A DNA stretch of 64,000 nt from positions 31,878 to 95,877 of the forward strand of contig DATCHW010000010.1 in the NCBI GenBank assembly GCA_036508135.1. The letters are read 5' to 3'. Positions 43,072 through 51,761 of the stretch are shown one piece after another. The translations under genes were made by a program, and so were the position numbers. Source of the stretch: DATCHW01 sp036508135 (GTDB lineage Bacteria; Bacteroidota; Ignavibacteria; Tepidaquicellales; Tepidaquicellaceae). The stretch's first letter is position 1, and each line of letters starts with the position of its first letter. Under the pieces are notes generated by a model that searched no databases, was not told the origin of the DNA, and worked only from the letters and a program-made list of their open reading frames with translations.

Positions 43072-44922
43072 TTAATTTAGATAAAGTTGAGCTTTTTCTT
43101 TCAGTATATTACAATATTGATTTGAAGAACATGTATTTAGTATTTCTATTACTTTTTGTGCAATTTTTCTTTTGTCATCTTTTTCTTTTAACAAAAATTC
43201 ACATTTAAACATAAGAATCTTTGCGATATTTATTTTGTTTACTTGATTATTATCACAAAGAGTTTCTAATATTTTTATAGCTTTATTATTAAATTTAATT
43301 GCTTTATTAATATCAACTTTCATTGAGTAAAAGACACTTGTATTGTTATATACAGCTGACAAAGTAGAGGCAAAATGGATTTTATTTACAGTATATAATT
43401 GTTTAGCAAAATCTAGTGCTTTAGTATAGTTTTTCTCTGCTTCTTTATAATCTTTTTCTATCATTAATATGTCACCAAAACTTGTTAATGCAATTGTTAA
43501 TTTTTCTAATGCTTCGTATGGGGATTTTTCAGAATATTCAAAAAGTAACGATATTACTTCTTTAATATATTTTTTGGCTTCCTTAATATTAAATAAATTA
43601 GGATGGAAATAAGAATTTTTAATATTTATACACACTATTGATTTAAGAAGAATATCTTTTAAATCAGTTTCATCAAATGCAATATATGCCTTTAATAAAT
43701 ATTTTAATGCTTCTTTTGGAAAACCAGCATCATTATAAAGATTTCCTATATTACAATATAAACCAATTAATTCATCTGTATACGTTTTACCATATTTTAT
43801 GCTAATTTGAAAATACAAATTTAATGAATCTTCAAAGTATATTTTTGAATCCTCATATTTACCTAACAATCTATATGCTGCACCTACGGATTTTAATACT
43901 CGTGCTCTATTTAATTTATTTTCCTTAGTTTCTTGATTTGGCAGTGTTTTTATTATTTCTAATGATTTTTTGAAATTATCTATTGAAGATTCTAAATCGT
44001 CAAGACTTATAAATGTTTCACCCATTATACCAAAAATATAAGAACGGAAATTATCATTATGCTCTTTTTCTAATAACATCTTGCATAGATTTATTATTTC
44101 AATAAACTTATAATAATTACTTAAAAACGCTATAAATGGTTGATAGAATTCATACTCGCAACAAATATCAATTGCTTTCTGAAAATTATATAAAGCATTT
44201 TCATAGTCATTATTGAAATTACATAGATTTGCTTTAGCTAATCTAAGGCTGGCAATAGACTTTTCTTTCTTATATAATTTCTCATCATTTAATAATTCTA
44301 TCGCAACATCAAGTTGTCCTGATTTAAATAATTCTAGGACTTTATTTGATAATTCCGAATCTTCATCAATATCTAATTTTAATAAACTATCAATAGTGTT
44401 TTTTGCCTTTTCGATTTGAGCATTCTTTTCATTCTCTAATTTAGATAATTTATCCTTTAATGAATTTAATTCATAATCAAATAATCTTTCTGTTCTAATA
44501 ATAATTGTTTCTTTATCAGATATTATATTCTTTAAATTATTAATTTCTTTATTAAGGTTATCAATAATTGGTAAATAGTTTAAATCATATTTGCATAAAT
44601 GTATATCTCTTTCATGATTTCGTTTCAATTCTATCAAGTAATCAACTGTATAAATATTTTCATCCGAATCAATTTCTTTATGACAGGCAGGACAAAGCCA
44701 AATAGCATTAGAAATATGACTTCTTTCTTCATCAATAATATTAATGTCATAGCGTGTATTCTTTCCAGGATTATTACCTTTTATATGAGCCGCTTCACCT
44801 AAATTTATAAAGTCCTCGATAGAAGAATTTGGTTTAGAAGTTGTTTTTTTACATTTAGAACATTTTTCGCCTGCTCTTTTTGCTAAAATTCTTACTGTTT
44901 GTTTTGAAAATTCACCTTTCAT
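43072..44922 (-). CDS. HNH-nuclease-like domain fused to coiled coil and TPR repeats
   Basis: 616 residues. The first 110 form an HNH-like domain: CSKCKK (zinc knuckle), LGEAAHIKG with the catalytic-type His, SNAIWLCPACHKEID (second Cys pair and His), and YLIELKRNHERDIH. A coiled coil covers about 120-175. From about 195 to the end there are eight or more helical repeats of TPR type (ALYNFQKAIDIC, SSIDNFKKSLEII, DSKIYFEDSLNLYF, EAEKNYTKALDFAKQLY, KAIKFNNKAIKILETL). HNH domains of this type occur in anti-phage and mobile proteins. TPRs would sense or hold a partner. No adjacent partner gene is recognisable. Confidence 0.82.
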   Translation of the reverse strand: MKGEFSKQTVRILAKRAGEKCSKCKKTTSKPNSSIEDFINLGEAAHIKGNNPGKNTRYDINIIDEERSHISNAIWLCPACHKEIDSDENIYTVDYLIELKRNHERDIHLCKYDLNYLPIIDNLNKEINNLKNIISDKETIIIRTERLFDYELNSLKDKLSKLENEKNAQIEKAKNTIDSLLKLDIDEDSELSNKVLELFKSGQLDVAIELLNDEKLYKKEKSIASLRLAKANLCNFNNDYENALYNFQKAIDICCEYEFYQPFIAFLSNYYKFIEIINLCKMLLEKEHNDNFRSYIFGIMGETFISLDDLESSIDNFKKSLEIIKTLPNQETKENKLNRARVLKSVGAAYRLLGKYEDSKIYFEDSLNLYFQISIKYGKTYTDELIGLYCNIGNLYNDAGFPKEALKYLLKAYIAFDETDLKDILLKSIVCINIKNSYFHPNLFNIKEAKKYIKEVISLLFEYSEKSPYEALEKLTIALTSFGDILMIEKDYKEAEKNYTKALDFAKQLYTVNKIHFASTLSAVYNNTSVFYSMKVDINKAIKFNNKAIKILETLCDNNQVNKINIAKILMFKCEFLLKEKDDKRKIAQKVIEILNTCSSNQYCNILKEKAQLYLN

Positions 44923-44973
44923 AAGATATTAAATTTATCTTGTAAAATTAACAAAGGGTCTCACTATTTCCAT

Positions 44974-44999
44974 CGATACTATGCTCCAGCGTAGTATCG
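44974..44999. repeat. small near-perfect palindrome
   Basis: CGATACTATGCT and AGCGTAGTATCG flank a 2-base centre, a 12-base-arm inverted repeat with one mismatch. It lies 52 bases upstream of the HNH-TPR start codon and may be a promoter-proximal operator or a fragment of a dispersed repeat. Confidence 0.6.
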
Positions 45000-45237
45000 T
45001 AAAAAAGTTAAATTAAATAATCCGTTTTTACTTCGGAGCTTGTAAAAAATATCTTCGTGAATATCCTTCATCATTTTCAGATTATCCCCGCAACAAATGG
45101 TCTGCAATTTTAGTTGGTAAGAGGTCATAAATTAATTCTTTTCTGCAATTTAGTGATTATTCTTTTTAAATAATATTTTAAAAGAATGCTATTATCCTCT
45201 CCAAACTCCCAATTACCCTCTACCCTAAGGATAATAA
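45000..45237. other. gene-free stretch with a weak coding remnant
   Basis: No complete reading frame is seen. On the minus strand, about 45010-45150, two overlapping frames read KELIYDLLPTKIADHLLRG and then DNLKMMKDIHEDIFYKLRSK, as if one former gene had lost a base. The first part weakly recalls the linker before class III cyclase domains (LLP-x-x-I-A-x-x-L). This is a guess. The rest is low-complexity AT sequence. Confidence 0.3.
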
Positions 45238-46293
45238 TCATTTTTCCAACTCTTCTTTATACTGCTTATAAATGTCCTCAGGTTTCATTTTAATAGCTTC
45301 ATTAATTTCTTTTAAAGCATTATTTTTATCTTTTAATTTATTGTATAGCATCGAGCGAACATAAGAAACATCTGCTTCAAATTCATCTCCCTTCAAATAT
45401 TCCTTCGCTTCATTTGTAATTTCAAGTGCATCTTTATAATTCTGCTTTTTTGATTCTTCATCATTAGAAACGATATAACAGTAATAAACCAAAGCATTTC
45501 CGTATGATTTTTTTAAAACAGAATCATTCTTCCCATATTTATTAAATGCTATTTCATAATACTTTTTAAGATTTCTTATATCCTTAGACTCCATGTAAAA
45601 ACTTGCAATAGTAATATAAGCATCCTTCAAACAATTACTTTCAGGATTTAATTTGATGAACTCAATAATTTTTTCCGGAGTTTGTTCCATTTTTGCAAGT
45701 TCAAATTCAGCATCGTCTTTATATCCTGAATTATTGTCAGGATCTGTTTTTATAACTTGTTTGAAATATCCTTTCGCAATATCTACATCTCCATTTTTCA
45801 ACACCTTCATTCCCATTTTGAAATTTGCAAATGGATCATCTATATTATTATTAAGTATTTTCTGCAATGCAAATTTCGTGTTCTCACCTTTATTAAATTC
45901 TATCATTGTTTCAAGGAATTCCTTTGAGGGTAAATATCCTGTTATCCTGTCAATTTCAACACCATCTCCATCGACAAATACAATTGTAGGAAATGCTGTT
46001 ACGTCATATTTTTTTGTAACAACAGGTCCCTCACCTTTCTCCGCATCAATTTTCCAGTTGATTTGATTCAAGTTAGCAAACTCAGCAACATTTTTTTCCG
46101 AATACACTTCTAAATCAAGCTTTTTGCACCAGCCGCACCAATCTGTATAAAAATCTATCATTAAAAGTTTGTTTTCTTGTTTTGCTTTTTGTAATACTTC
46201 TTTAAAGTTTCCGGTTTCAAATTTAATTTCTTCAGTTTGAGCGTTTATAGAAAAAAAGAAGATTAAAATAATTACTACTAAAATATTTTTCAT
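45238..46293 (-). CDS. thioredoxin-fold protein with C-terminal helical repeats
   Basis: 351 residues: signal peptide (ILVVIILIFFFSINA), a thioredoxin-like domain with the redox motif DWCGWCKKLD (Cys-Gly-Trp-Cys) and cis-Pro segment VTAFPTIVF, then TPR-like helices (about 170-351, including AKGYFKQVIKTDPDNNSGY and ALKEINEAIKMKP). It resembles periplasmic disulfide oxidoreductases of the thioredoxin_7/DUF255-like type with an appended protein-interaction module. The partner is unknown. It ends beside the 45 kb gene-free stretch. Confidence 0.85.
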   Translation of the reverse strand: MKNILVVIILIFFFSINAQTEEIKFETGNFKEVLQKAKQENKLLMIDFYTDWCGWCKKLDLEVYSEKNVAEFANLNQINWKIDAEKGEGPVVTKKYDVTAFPTIVFVDGDGVEIDRITGYLPSKEFLETMIEFNKGENTKFALQKILNNNIDDPFANFKMGMKVLKNGDVDIAKGYFKQVIKTDPDNNSGYKDDAEFELAKMEQTPEKIIEFIKLNPESNCLKDAYITIASFYMESKDIRNLKKYYEIAFNKYGKNDSVLKKSYGNALVYYCYIVSNDEESKKQNYKDALEITNEAKEYLKGDEFEADVSYVRSMLYNKLKDKNNALKEINEAIKMKPEDIYKQYKEELEK

Positions 46294-46324
46294 TTTATAT
46301 TATTGATTTTTATTTTACAATTTT

Positions 46325-46660
46325 TTAAATTGGCTGCCAAAGCTCTATCTTATTCCCCTCAATATCAATGAACCATCCGAACTTTCCAAATTCCGATTCC
46401 GCTATCCCATTAATGACTTCAACACCATTTACTTTAAGTTGTTCCAGAAGTTCAATTAAATTATCAACTCTGAAATTTATCATAAAATCTTTTTCCGACG
46501 GGCTAAAATATGTTGTATCTTTTTTAAAAGGAGACCATACTGTATAACCTGATTTTTCAGAATTATGCATTTCCCTCCATTTGAAAGAAGTTCCCCATTC
46601 TTCAGATTCAATTCCCAGATTATTTTTATACCACTCTCTTAAATTATCTATCGCCGCTGT
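46325..46660 (-). pseudogene. VOC/glyoxalase-family gene truncated at its 5' end
   Basis: The frame downstream of the break is clear VOC (glyoxalase/bleomycin-resistance) sequence: DNLREWYKNNLGIESEEW, then SGYTVWSPFKKDTTYF, FMINFRVDNLIELLEQL and FGWFIDIEGNKIELWQP. Members of this group normally have about 15-20 residues before LREWY (a strand with the first metal ligand). Here that part is replaced by codons of the palindrome at 46653-46736 and the frame meets a stop at 46679. An internal ATG at 46570 gives only 81 residues and lacks half of the fold, so this is probably inactive. Confidence 0.75.
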
Positions 46661-46736
46661 TGGTGTTTGAGCGTAGCGTCACCAACAGCACTAATAATAA
46701 TTGTTGGTGACGTTTAAACTAAACACCAACAACGGC
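46653..46736. repeat. 84-bp palindromic element (MITE/REP-like)
   Basis: Arms of 35 bases: GCCGCTGTTGGTGTTT then 8 spacer bases then CGTCACCAACA at 46653-46687, matched in reverse by 46702-46736. The spacers differ (GAGCGTAG versus a run of TTTAAACT), and the loop is 14 bases. The element interrupts the VOC gene and lies 21 bases beyond the leuD stop. Its terminal inverted nature and position in a broken gene suggest a mobile or formerly mobile palindrome. Confidence 0.85.
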
Positions 46737-46756
46737 TCAGTTGTAAATGATTAATA

Positions 46757-47251
46757 TTATTTAGTTCTTTCCTCAACTAATTTTTTCCTGGTATAAGGGA
46801 CTAATCCTCCGGCTTCGATTATTGCTTTCCGGGCTGCCGGAAGCGGAACTATCTCAAAACTCTTTCCGCTTGTTTTATTTAAAACCTTTCCGCCTTCCAA
46901 AACAATATCGTCCCCTACTTTAGCTTCCAGAGAAGGACAGGTTATCAGTTCGAGACCAAGATTGACTGAGTTTTGCATAAATATCCGCGCAACACTTTTT
47001 GCAATGACTGTGAGATTATGACCTAAAATAGTGGAAGCCGCCTGCTCGCGTGAACTGCCGCATCCAAAATTTTCACCTGCAATCAGTACTCCTCCTTTCC
47101 ATTCTCCGCTATTGAGTTTTTCGTTCAGTTCTTTATAATCTGCAAAACAATACTCAGGTGTTTCTGTCGGTAATACAGTTGCCATATATCTGCCGGGATA
47201 GATTGCATCTGTGGATATATCGGCATCGAATTTATAAATTACTTTTGCCAT
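46757..47251 (-). CDS. leuD: 3-isopropylmalate dehydratase small subunit family (LeuD-like)
   Basis: About 164 residues from the ATG at 47251. The frame is open 75 bases further, but that lies inside leuC. Small (swivel) aconitase domain: KFDADISTDAIYPGRYM, GENFGCGSSREQA, and SVARIFMQNSVNLGLELI. The short length and DISTD start fit the archaeal/IPMI type of two-subunit hydro-lyase. It pairs with the large subunit encoded 2 bases upstream. Substrate could be isopropylmalate, methylmalate or homocitrate. Confidence 0.9.
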   Translation of the reverse strand: MAKVIYKFDADISTDAIYPGRYMATVLPTETPEYCFADYKELNEKLNSGEWKGGVLIAGENFGCGSSREQAASTILGHNLTVIAKSVARIFMQNSVNLGLELITCPSLEAKVGDDIVLEGGKVLNKTSGKSFEIVPLPAARKAIIEAGGLVPYTRKKLVEERTK

Positions 47252-47253
47252 AA

Positions 47254-48543
47254 TTAATTTACTCCTTTCGCAGGTTCGGTAATCTCCCCTGTTACTGCGC
47301 TTGCCGCAGCAACTGCCGGTGAACATAAATATACTTCACTTTTGGGATTTCCCATCCTGCCTTTAAAATTTCTATTAGTAGTAGAAAGTGCAACTTCACC
47401 ATCGCCAAGCGCTCCCTGATGGACACCGAGACAGCATCCGCAACCGGGATTCATAATTACCGCACCTGCTTCTGCGAAAGTTTCAAGATATCCCTTTCGC
47501 ATCGCATCTTTATAAATATTCCACGACGCGGGAAAAATAAGCATTCGTGTACCTTGTGCAACTTTTTTACCTTTTAAAATTCCGGCTGCTATTTCCAAAT
47601 CATCGAGCCTTCCATTCGTGCAGCTCCCAATAACAATCTGGTCAATTTTAACACCTTTAACCATATCAATTGGTTTTACATTATCCACAGTGTGCGGACA
47701 AGCGATCTGGGGTTTCAGTTCATTTGCATTAATCTCAACAATCTGTGAATATTCAGCGTCAGCATCCGGAATCACAAATTCAATTTTATCCGCAGCTCCG
47801 TGCTCTTTAAGATACTTTTCTGTTTCTTCATCAGCGGGAACAATTCCTGAAGTGGCTCCTGCTTCAACACTCATATTACAAAGCACAAGCCTTCCGCTCA
47901 TAGGCATATTTTGAATTGTATCACCATGAAACTCGATGACTTTGAAATTTGCACCCTGAGCACTTAGCTTACCGATGATATACAAAATCAAATCTTTCGG
48001 ATATACATTTGAGGGCAATTTGCCATTAACAATAACTTTAATCGTTTCCGGTACCTCAACATTTAGTACTCTTCCAAGTGTCCAAACGCTTGCCATTTCC
48101 GTTGCACCAATTCCAAATGAAAACGCACCGAATGCGCCATGAGTTGTTGTGTGTGAATCAGTTCCTACAACAACATATCCCGGACGTATATAAGCATACT
48201 CGGCAAGAATCTGATGACAAATTCCACCTTCATCACTTCTGATATCGTGAAACTTACGAATTTTATTAGAACGAACAAAATCTCTGATCTTTTTTTGATT
48301 GGTTGCAGTCTTTGAACTTTCTGCCGGTACCCTATGGTCAAAAATGATTGCAATTCTATCCGAATCCCATGGTTTTGGTTTTAAACCCGTTCCATTAAAA
48401 ATATCCATAAATTGATTTATTACAAGCGCTGCATTCTCGTGAGACATTGCGACATTAACTTTTGGTTCTACAACATCTCCTGCCTTCGCATTTTTTTTAC
48501 CAGAAGCATTAGCGAGAATTTTCTCGACAATTGTCATTCCCAT
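47254..48543 (-). CDS. leuC: 3-isopropylmalate dehydratase large subunit family (LeuC-like)
   Basis: About 429 residues. It carries the aconitase [4Fe-4S] cluster Cys set: VIGSCTNGRLDDLEIAA and MNPGCGCCLGVHQGAL. Other motifs are DHRVPAESSKTATNQKK, VGTDSHTTTHGAFGAF and SSTTNRNFKGRMGNP-like LSTTNRNFKGRMGNP. The start is ATG at 48543, 11 bases after a good AAGGAG; the longer frame from 48564 would include that ribosome site. Together with leuD it isomerises 2- to 3-hydroxy acids of the isopropylmalate/methylmalate type. Confidence 0.92.
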   Translation of the reverse strand: MGMTIVEKILANASGKKNAKAGDVVEPKVNVAMSHENAALVINQFMDIFNGTGLKPKPWDSDRIAIIFDHRVPAESSKTATNQKKIRDFVRSNKIRKFHDIRSDEGGICHQILAEYAYIRPGYVVVGTDSHTTTHGAFGAFSFGIGATEMASVWTLGRVLNVEVPETIKVIVNGKLPSNVYPKDLILYIIGKLSAQGANFKVIEFHGDTIQNMPMSGRLVLCNMSVEAGATSGIVPADEETEKYLKEHGAADKIEFVIPDADAEYSQIVEINANELKPQIACPHTVDNVKPIDMVKGVKIDQIVIGSCTNGRLDDLEIAAGILKGKKVAQGTRMLIFPASWNIYKDAMRKGYLETFAEAGAVIMNPGCGCCLGVHQGALGDGEVALSTTNRNFKGRMGNPKSEVYLCSPAVAAASAVTGEITEPAKGVN

Positions 48544-48618
48544 TATTTTTTTTCTCCTTTTCAATACAGAATTCAGAAGGTAAGAAGTTAAGAAGTTACC
48601 TTAAGAATTGTACATTTA

Positions 48619-48981
48619 TTATTTTATGTTTGATGAAATTATTTTATTACAATATGAATTCAACATTTTACTAATTTCTTCTATACTATTCAATAATTCT
48701 TTCGTATCATGATATTTCAAATCATTCGCCAATATTAAATAAAATCTCGTTTCCTCTAAAGAACTTTGTGAAATATTTAAAAACCTTAATTTTTCAAGTT
48801 TACTTTTCCTTTTATATCCTTCGACAATATTCGCTACAATTGATACTGCCGACCTCCTTATCTGAGAAGTTAAACCGAATATTTCAGATTTTGGAAATGA
48901 CTCCGTCATTTTGTATATTTGAAGAACAAAGGCATATCCTTTTTGCCACAAAATTAAATCTTTAAAGTTATTAGTAGTAAT
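48619..48981 (-). CDS. four-helix-bundle (S23-type) protein, possible ATT start
   Basis: The family core is plain: FKDLILWQKGYAFVLQIY, FPKSEIFGLTSQIRRSAVSI, ANIVEGYKRKS, SQSSLEETRFYLILA. This is the rRNA-intervening-sequence/S23-like four-helix-bundle family of about 120 residues, whose function is unknown. There is no ATG at a sensible place. A TTG at 48951 would delete the first helix start. An ATT at 48979-48981 lies 7 bases after AAGGAG (48989-48994) and gives 120 residues, so an unusual AUU start is the best fit. The stop TAA at 48985-48987 closes the frame upstream. Confidence 0.75.
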   Translation of the reverse strand: MTTNNFKDLILWQKGYAFVLQIYKMTESFPKSEIFGLTSQIRRSAVSIVANIVEGYKRKSKLEKLRFLNISQSSLEETRFYLILANDLKYHDTKELLNSIEEISKMLNSYCNKIISSNIK

Positions 48982-49011
48982 TTCTTAGCTCCTTTCTCTC
49001 TTTTTGAAAAT

Positions 49012-49129
49012 TAACTCTTTAACTTCTTAGTTCTTAATTTCTTCATTTCGTAACTTCTTCACTTCTATACTTCTTAATTTCTTCATTTTTTAACTTCTTC
49101 ACTTCTTAACTTCTTAACTTCTTAACTTC
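49012..49129. repeat. degenerate AACTTCTT tandem repeats
   Basis: About a dozen imperfect 7-11-base units (AACTTCTT, CACTTCTT, TTAATTTCTT) fill the gap between the CoA-transferase stop and the S23-type gene. The last four copies are nearly perfect. The reverse complement of the same unit (AAGAAGTT) occurs again just upstream of leuC at 48575-48600. Confidence 0.85.
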
Positions 49130-50323
49130 TTAAATAACTTTTTCTTTCTTAAAATTCTCAATCTCCTCAGCATTATATCCAAGCTCCTTCAATATCTCTT
49201 GTGTATGTTCAGATAATAATGGCGGCGGAGTATCTACATCTCCGGTAGTTTTATCAAATTTTGCGGTAAGATTAAATACTTTTATCTTTCCTACTGTAGG
49301 TGTATCAATTTCTGCTAATGCTTTTCTATGTTCAACCTGTGGCTGATGCAGGGCTTCGTCAAGACTTAAAATTTCACCTGAAGGAATTCCTTTTACATTC
49401 AATGCTTCGCACCAGAAATCAGTATTTTTTTCTTTAAGCTTCTCTTCGAGTAAGGGTGTTAGTTCTTTTCTGTTTTTCTTTCTGGTATCTCTTTCCTTAA
49501 ACCTTGCATCTTCTTTCAGTTCCGGAACTCCAAGAACGGCACAAAGGTCTTCCCATTGTTCCTGTTTATTTGCGGCAATATTAATATATCCATCTTTAGT
49601 AATAAATGTACCTGAAGGTGCTGCAGTAAAGTTATCGTTACCCATAAGTACAGGATGTTTACCGCCAATCAGCAAGTTTGCTGCAACCCAACCCATCAAT
49701 GGCATAATAGAATCGAGCATTGCAATATCGATAAACTGTCCACTTCCTGTTTTCTCTCTATGGTAAAGTGCAGCCATAATCGCAAACGCTGCATTAATAC
49801 CGCCTACCGTATCGCACACCGGGAAACCTGTACGTAAAGGATTTAACCTTTCATCTCCATTGACTGCCATAACACCACTTAATCCCTGAATAATCTGATC
49901 GTAAGCGGGTTTAAATGCATCGGGTCCTGTTTGCCCGAATCCGGAAATCGCACAATAAATTAGTCTCGGATTTATTTCACTCAATATTTTATAAGAAAGT
50001 CCAAGACGTTCCATAACACCCGGTCTGAAATTTTCAACCAATACATCAGACGTTTTAACTAACTTTTTAAATATTTCTTTTGCAGAATCACCTTTCAAAT
50101 TTAAAGTAAAAGATTTCTTGTTTGAATTCTGCGCAAGAAAACTTGTGCCCATTAGTTTTTGATTTAATTCCGGAACATTTCCAAGTTTTCTGGCAAGGTC
50201 ACCGCCAATGGGATTTTCTATTTTTATTACTTCGGCACCTAATAATGCAAGGTGCAAAGTAGCAAAAGGACCTGCTAAAACATTAGTCATGTCCAGTATT
50301 CTTAATCCGTGTAATGCTTTCAT
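49130..50323 (-). CDS. class III (CaiB/BaiF-type) CoA-transferase
   Basis: About 397 residues from the ATG at 50323, which begins the standard MKALHGLRILDMTNVLAGP. The frame upstream to 50359 is extra. Motifs: LGAEVIKIENPIGGD, DVLVENFRPGVMERLGL, AISGFGQTGPD, and the catalytic Asp in DIAMLDSIMPLM. This family moves CoA between succinyl-CoA or other donors and carboxylates such as malate, citramalate or itaconate. It sits 69 bases downstream of an HMG-CoA-lyase-family gene and near a LeuCD pair, so a C5/C6 dicarboxylate or branched substrate is likely. Confidence 0.9.
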   Translation of the reverse strand: MKALHGLRILDMTNVLAGPFATLHLALLGAEVIKIENPIGGDLARKLGNVPELNQKLMGTSFLAQNSNKKSFTLNLKGDSAKEIFKKLVKTSDVLVENFRPGVMERLGLSYKILSEINPRLIYCAISGFGQTGPDAFKPAYDQIIQGLSGVMAVNGDERLNPLRTGFPVCDTVGGINAAFAIMAALYHREKTGSGQFIDIAMLDSIMPLMGWVAANLLIGGKHPVLMGNDNFTAAPSGTFITKDGYINIAANKQEQWEDLCAVLGVPELKEDARFKERDTRKKNRKELTPLLEEKLKEKNTDFWCEALNVKGIPSGEILSLDEALHQPQVEHRKALAEIDTPTVGKIKVFNLTAKFDKTTGDVDTPPPLLSEHTQEILKELGYNAEEIENFKKEKVI

Positions 50324-50392
50324 ATATTTAATTAATTGATAGATGACATTAATATTCAAGAAATCAGAAGTCAGTAGACAGAAGACAGAGAA

Positions 50393-51298
50393 CTAAGAAG
50401 AAATTATTCCTGATTTATATACAACACCCGGTAATTCCCTTTTAAGAAATTCAGATGCCTGTTTTGATAATTGAGATAGAACGTCAATTTTAATATCCTT
50501 TCTGATATCCATATTTTGGAACATATGAACAAGATCTTCTGTACATACATTTCCACTGGCTAAAGCCGTAAAAGGACATCCGCCTAATCCTGCAAAAGAA
50601 GATTCAAAATATTTAACACCTGTAATATAAGCTGCATATGCATTCGCCAAACCCATTCCAAATGTATCATGAAAATGGCAAGCACAGTTTACATCATCTG
50701 ATAATTTATATATTTCGGAAAATATTCTCTCAACTTGCCCGGGATTAGCATGTCCTGCAGTATCTGCGAGACTAATCATCTTTAAATCATTCTCAAGATA
50801 TTTTTCTACGATTCCTATCACTCTGGATTCCGGTATTTTTCCTTCATAGCCGCATCCGAAAGCTGACTGAACAGACAATTGAACTACTTTATTTGAAGCC
50901 ATTACATTTTTTGCCATCGGAATAATTCTATCAAGGGCCTCCAAGGTGGACATACCGGTATTTTTCTGACTGTGAGTGTCACTCGCTGAAACACCCATAC
51001 AGAACATTTCGACTCCGCACTGAATGCCTCTTTCAAGTCCTTTTTCATTCAAAACCAATCCTGCCAGAGTAACGTTTTTAGGTTTATCGCTTTTTTCCTT
51101 TAAAATCCGGAAAAGTTCATCAGTATCTGCCATTTGCGGCATTCTTTTGGGATTAACAAAAGAACCAATTTGAATAATATCCACACCGGTCCTATATAAT
51201 TCCTCTATCCATTTAATTTTTGTTTCTGTTGGAACTATTTCATTCTCCGCCTGAAGACCATCACGCATTCCAACTTCATGAATAATAATTTCATTCAT
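50393..51298 (-). CDS. HMG-CoA lyase-family enzyme
   Basis: 301-residue HMGL-like TIM barrel: EVGMRDGLQAEN with the catalytic Arg-Asp, SFVNPKRMPQMADTDEL, CACHFHDTFGMGLAN with the metal His-x-His, and the mobile-loop Cys motif GLGGCPFTALASGNVCTEDLV. These are the true HMG-CoA lyase signatures, though GMRDG replaces the usual GPRDG and the GCPF segment departs from GCPYAKGASGNVATED. It could cleave HMG-CoA (leucine breakdown) or a related acyl-CoA such as citramalyl-CoA. It lies between mscL and the CoA-transferase. Confidence 0.88.
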   Translation of the reverse strand: MNEIIIHEVGMRDGLQAENEIVPTETKIKWIEELYRTGVDIIQIGSFVNPKRMPQMADTDELFRILKEKSDKPKNVTLAGLVLNEKGLERGIQCGVEMFCMGVSASDTHSQKNTGMSTLEALDRIIPMAKNVMASNKVVQLSVQSAFGCGYEGKIPESRVIGIVEKYLENDLKMISLADTAGHANPGQVERIFSEIYKLSDDVNCACHFHDTFGMGLANAYAAYITGVKYFESSFAGLGGCPFTALASGNVCTEDLVHMFQNMDIRKDIKIDVLSQLSKQASEFLKRELPGVVYKSGIISS

Positions 51299-51314
51299 AC
51301 TTTATTAATAACTT

Positions 51315-51728
51315 TTACTTTTTCAAAGAATCTCTTATTTCTGTAAGAAGCTTAACTTCTTCTGAAGGACCTGGAGCAGGTTTTGCTTCCTCTTTATGTT
51401 TCATAGAGTTTATCATTTTTACAATAAAGAAAATAAAGAAAGCAATAATTATAAAATCTAAAGTTGTCTGTATAAAATTACCATATGTTAAAGCAACTCC
51501 TTCTTTAATTATCTTACCTGTTAAAGGATCAACGACAGCATCTTTCAAATTTAATTTTAATAATGTAAAATTAACTCCACCCAAAACTACACCGATCACT
51601 GGCATAAAAATGTCACTTACAAGAGAACTGATGATTTTTCCAAATGCTGCACCGATAATTACACCTACGGCTAAATCAATTGCATTACCTTTAACTGCGA
51701 ATTCTTTAAATTCTTTAAACATTCCCAT
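51315..51728 (-). CDS. mscL: large-conductance mechanosensitive channel MscL
   Basis: 137 residues. The N-terminal helix S1 and TM1 read FKEFKEFAVKGNAIDLAVGVIIGAAFGKIISSLVSDI, with the usual GxxxG-rich pore helix. TM2 is TTLDFIIIAFFIFFIVKMIN, followed by a Glu/Lys-rich cytoplasmic bundle ending EEVKLLTEIRDSLKK. It is a safety valve against osmotic downshock. It lies inside the metabolic cluster on the same strand but without an obvious link to it. Confidence 0.96.
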   Translation of the reverse strand: MGMFKEFKEFAVKGNAIDLAVGVIIGAAFGKIISSLVSDIFMPVIGVVLGGVNFTLLKLNLKDAVVDPLTGKIIKEGVALTYGNFIQTTLDFIIIAFFIFFIVKMINSMKHKEEAKPAPGPSEEVKLLTEIRDSLKK

Positions 51729-51761
51729 AGTAATATTTTATGAATTTTCAAAAGGATTTAT

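Noticed and set aside
48988..49140. CRISPR-like impression from the AACTTCTT repeats
   Set aside because: Units are 7-11 bases with no unique spacers; simple-sequence repeat only.
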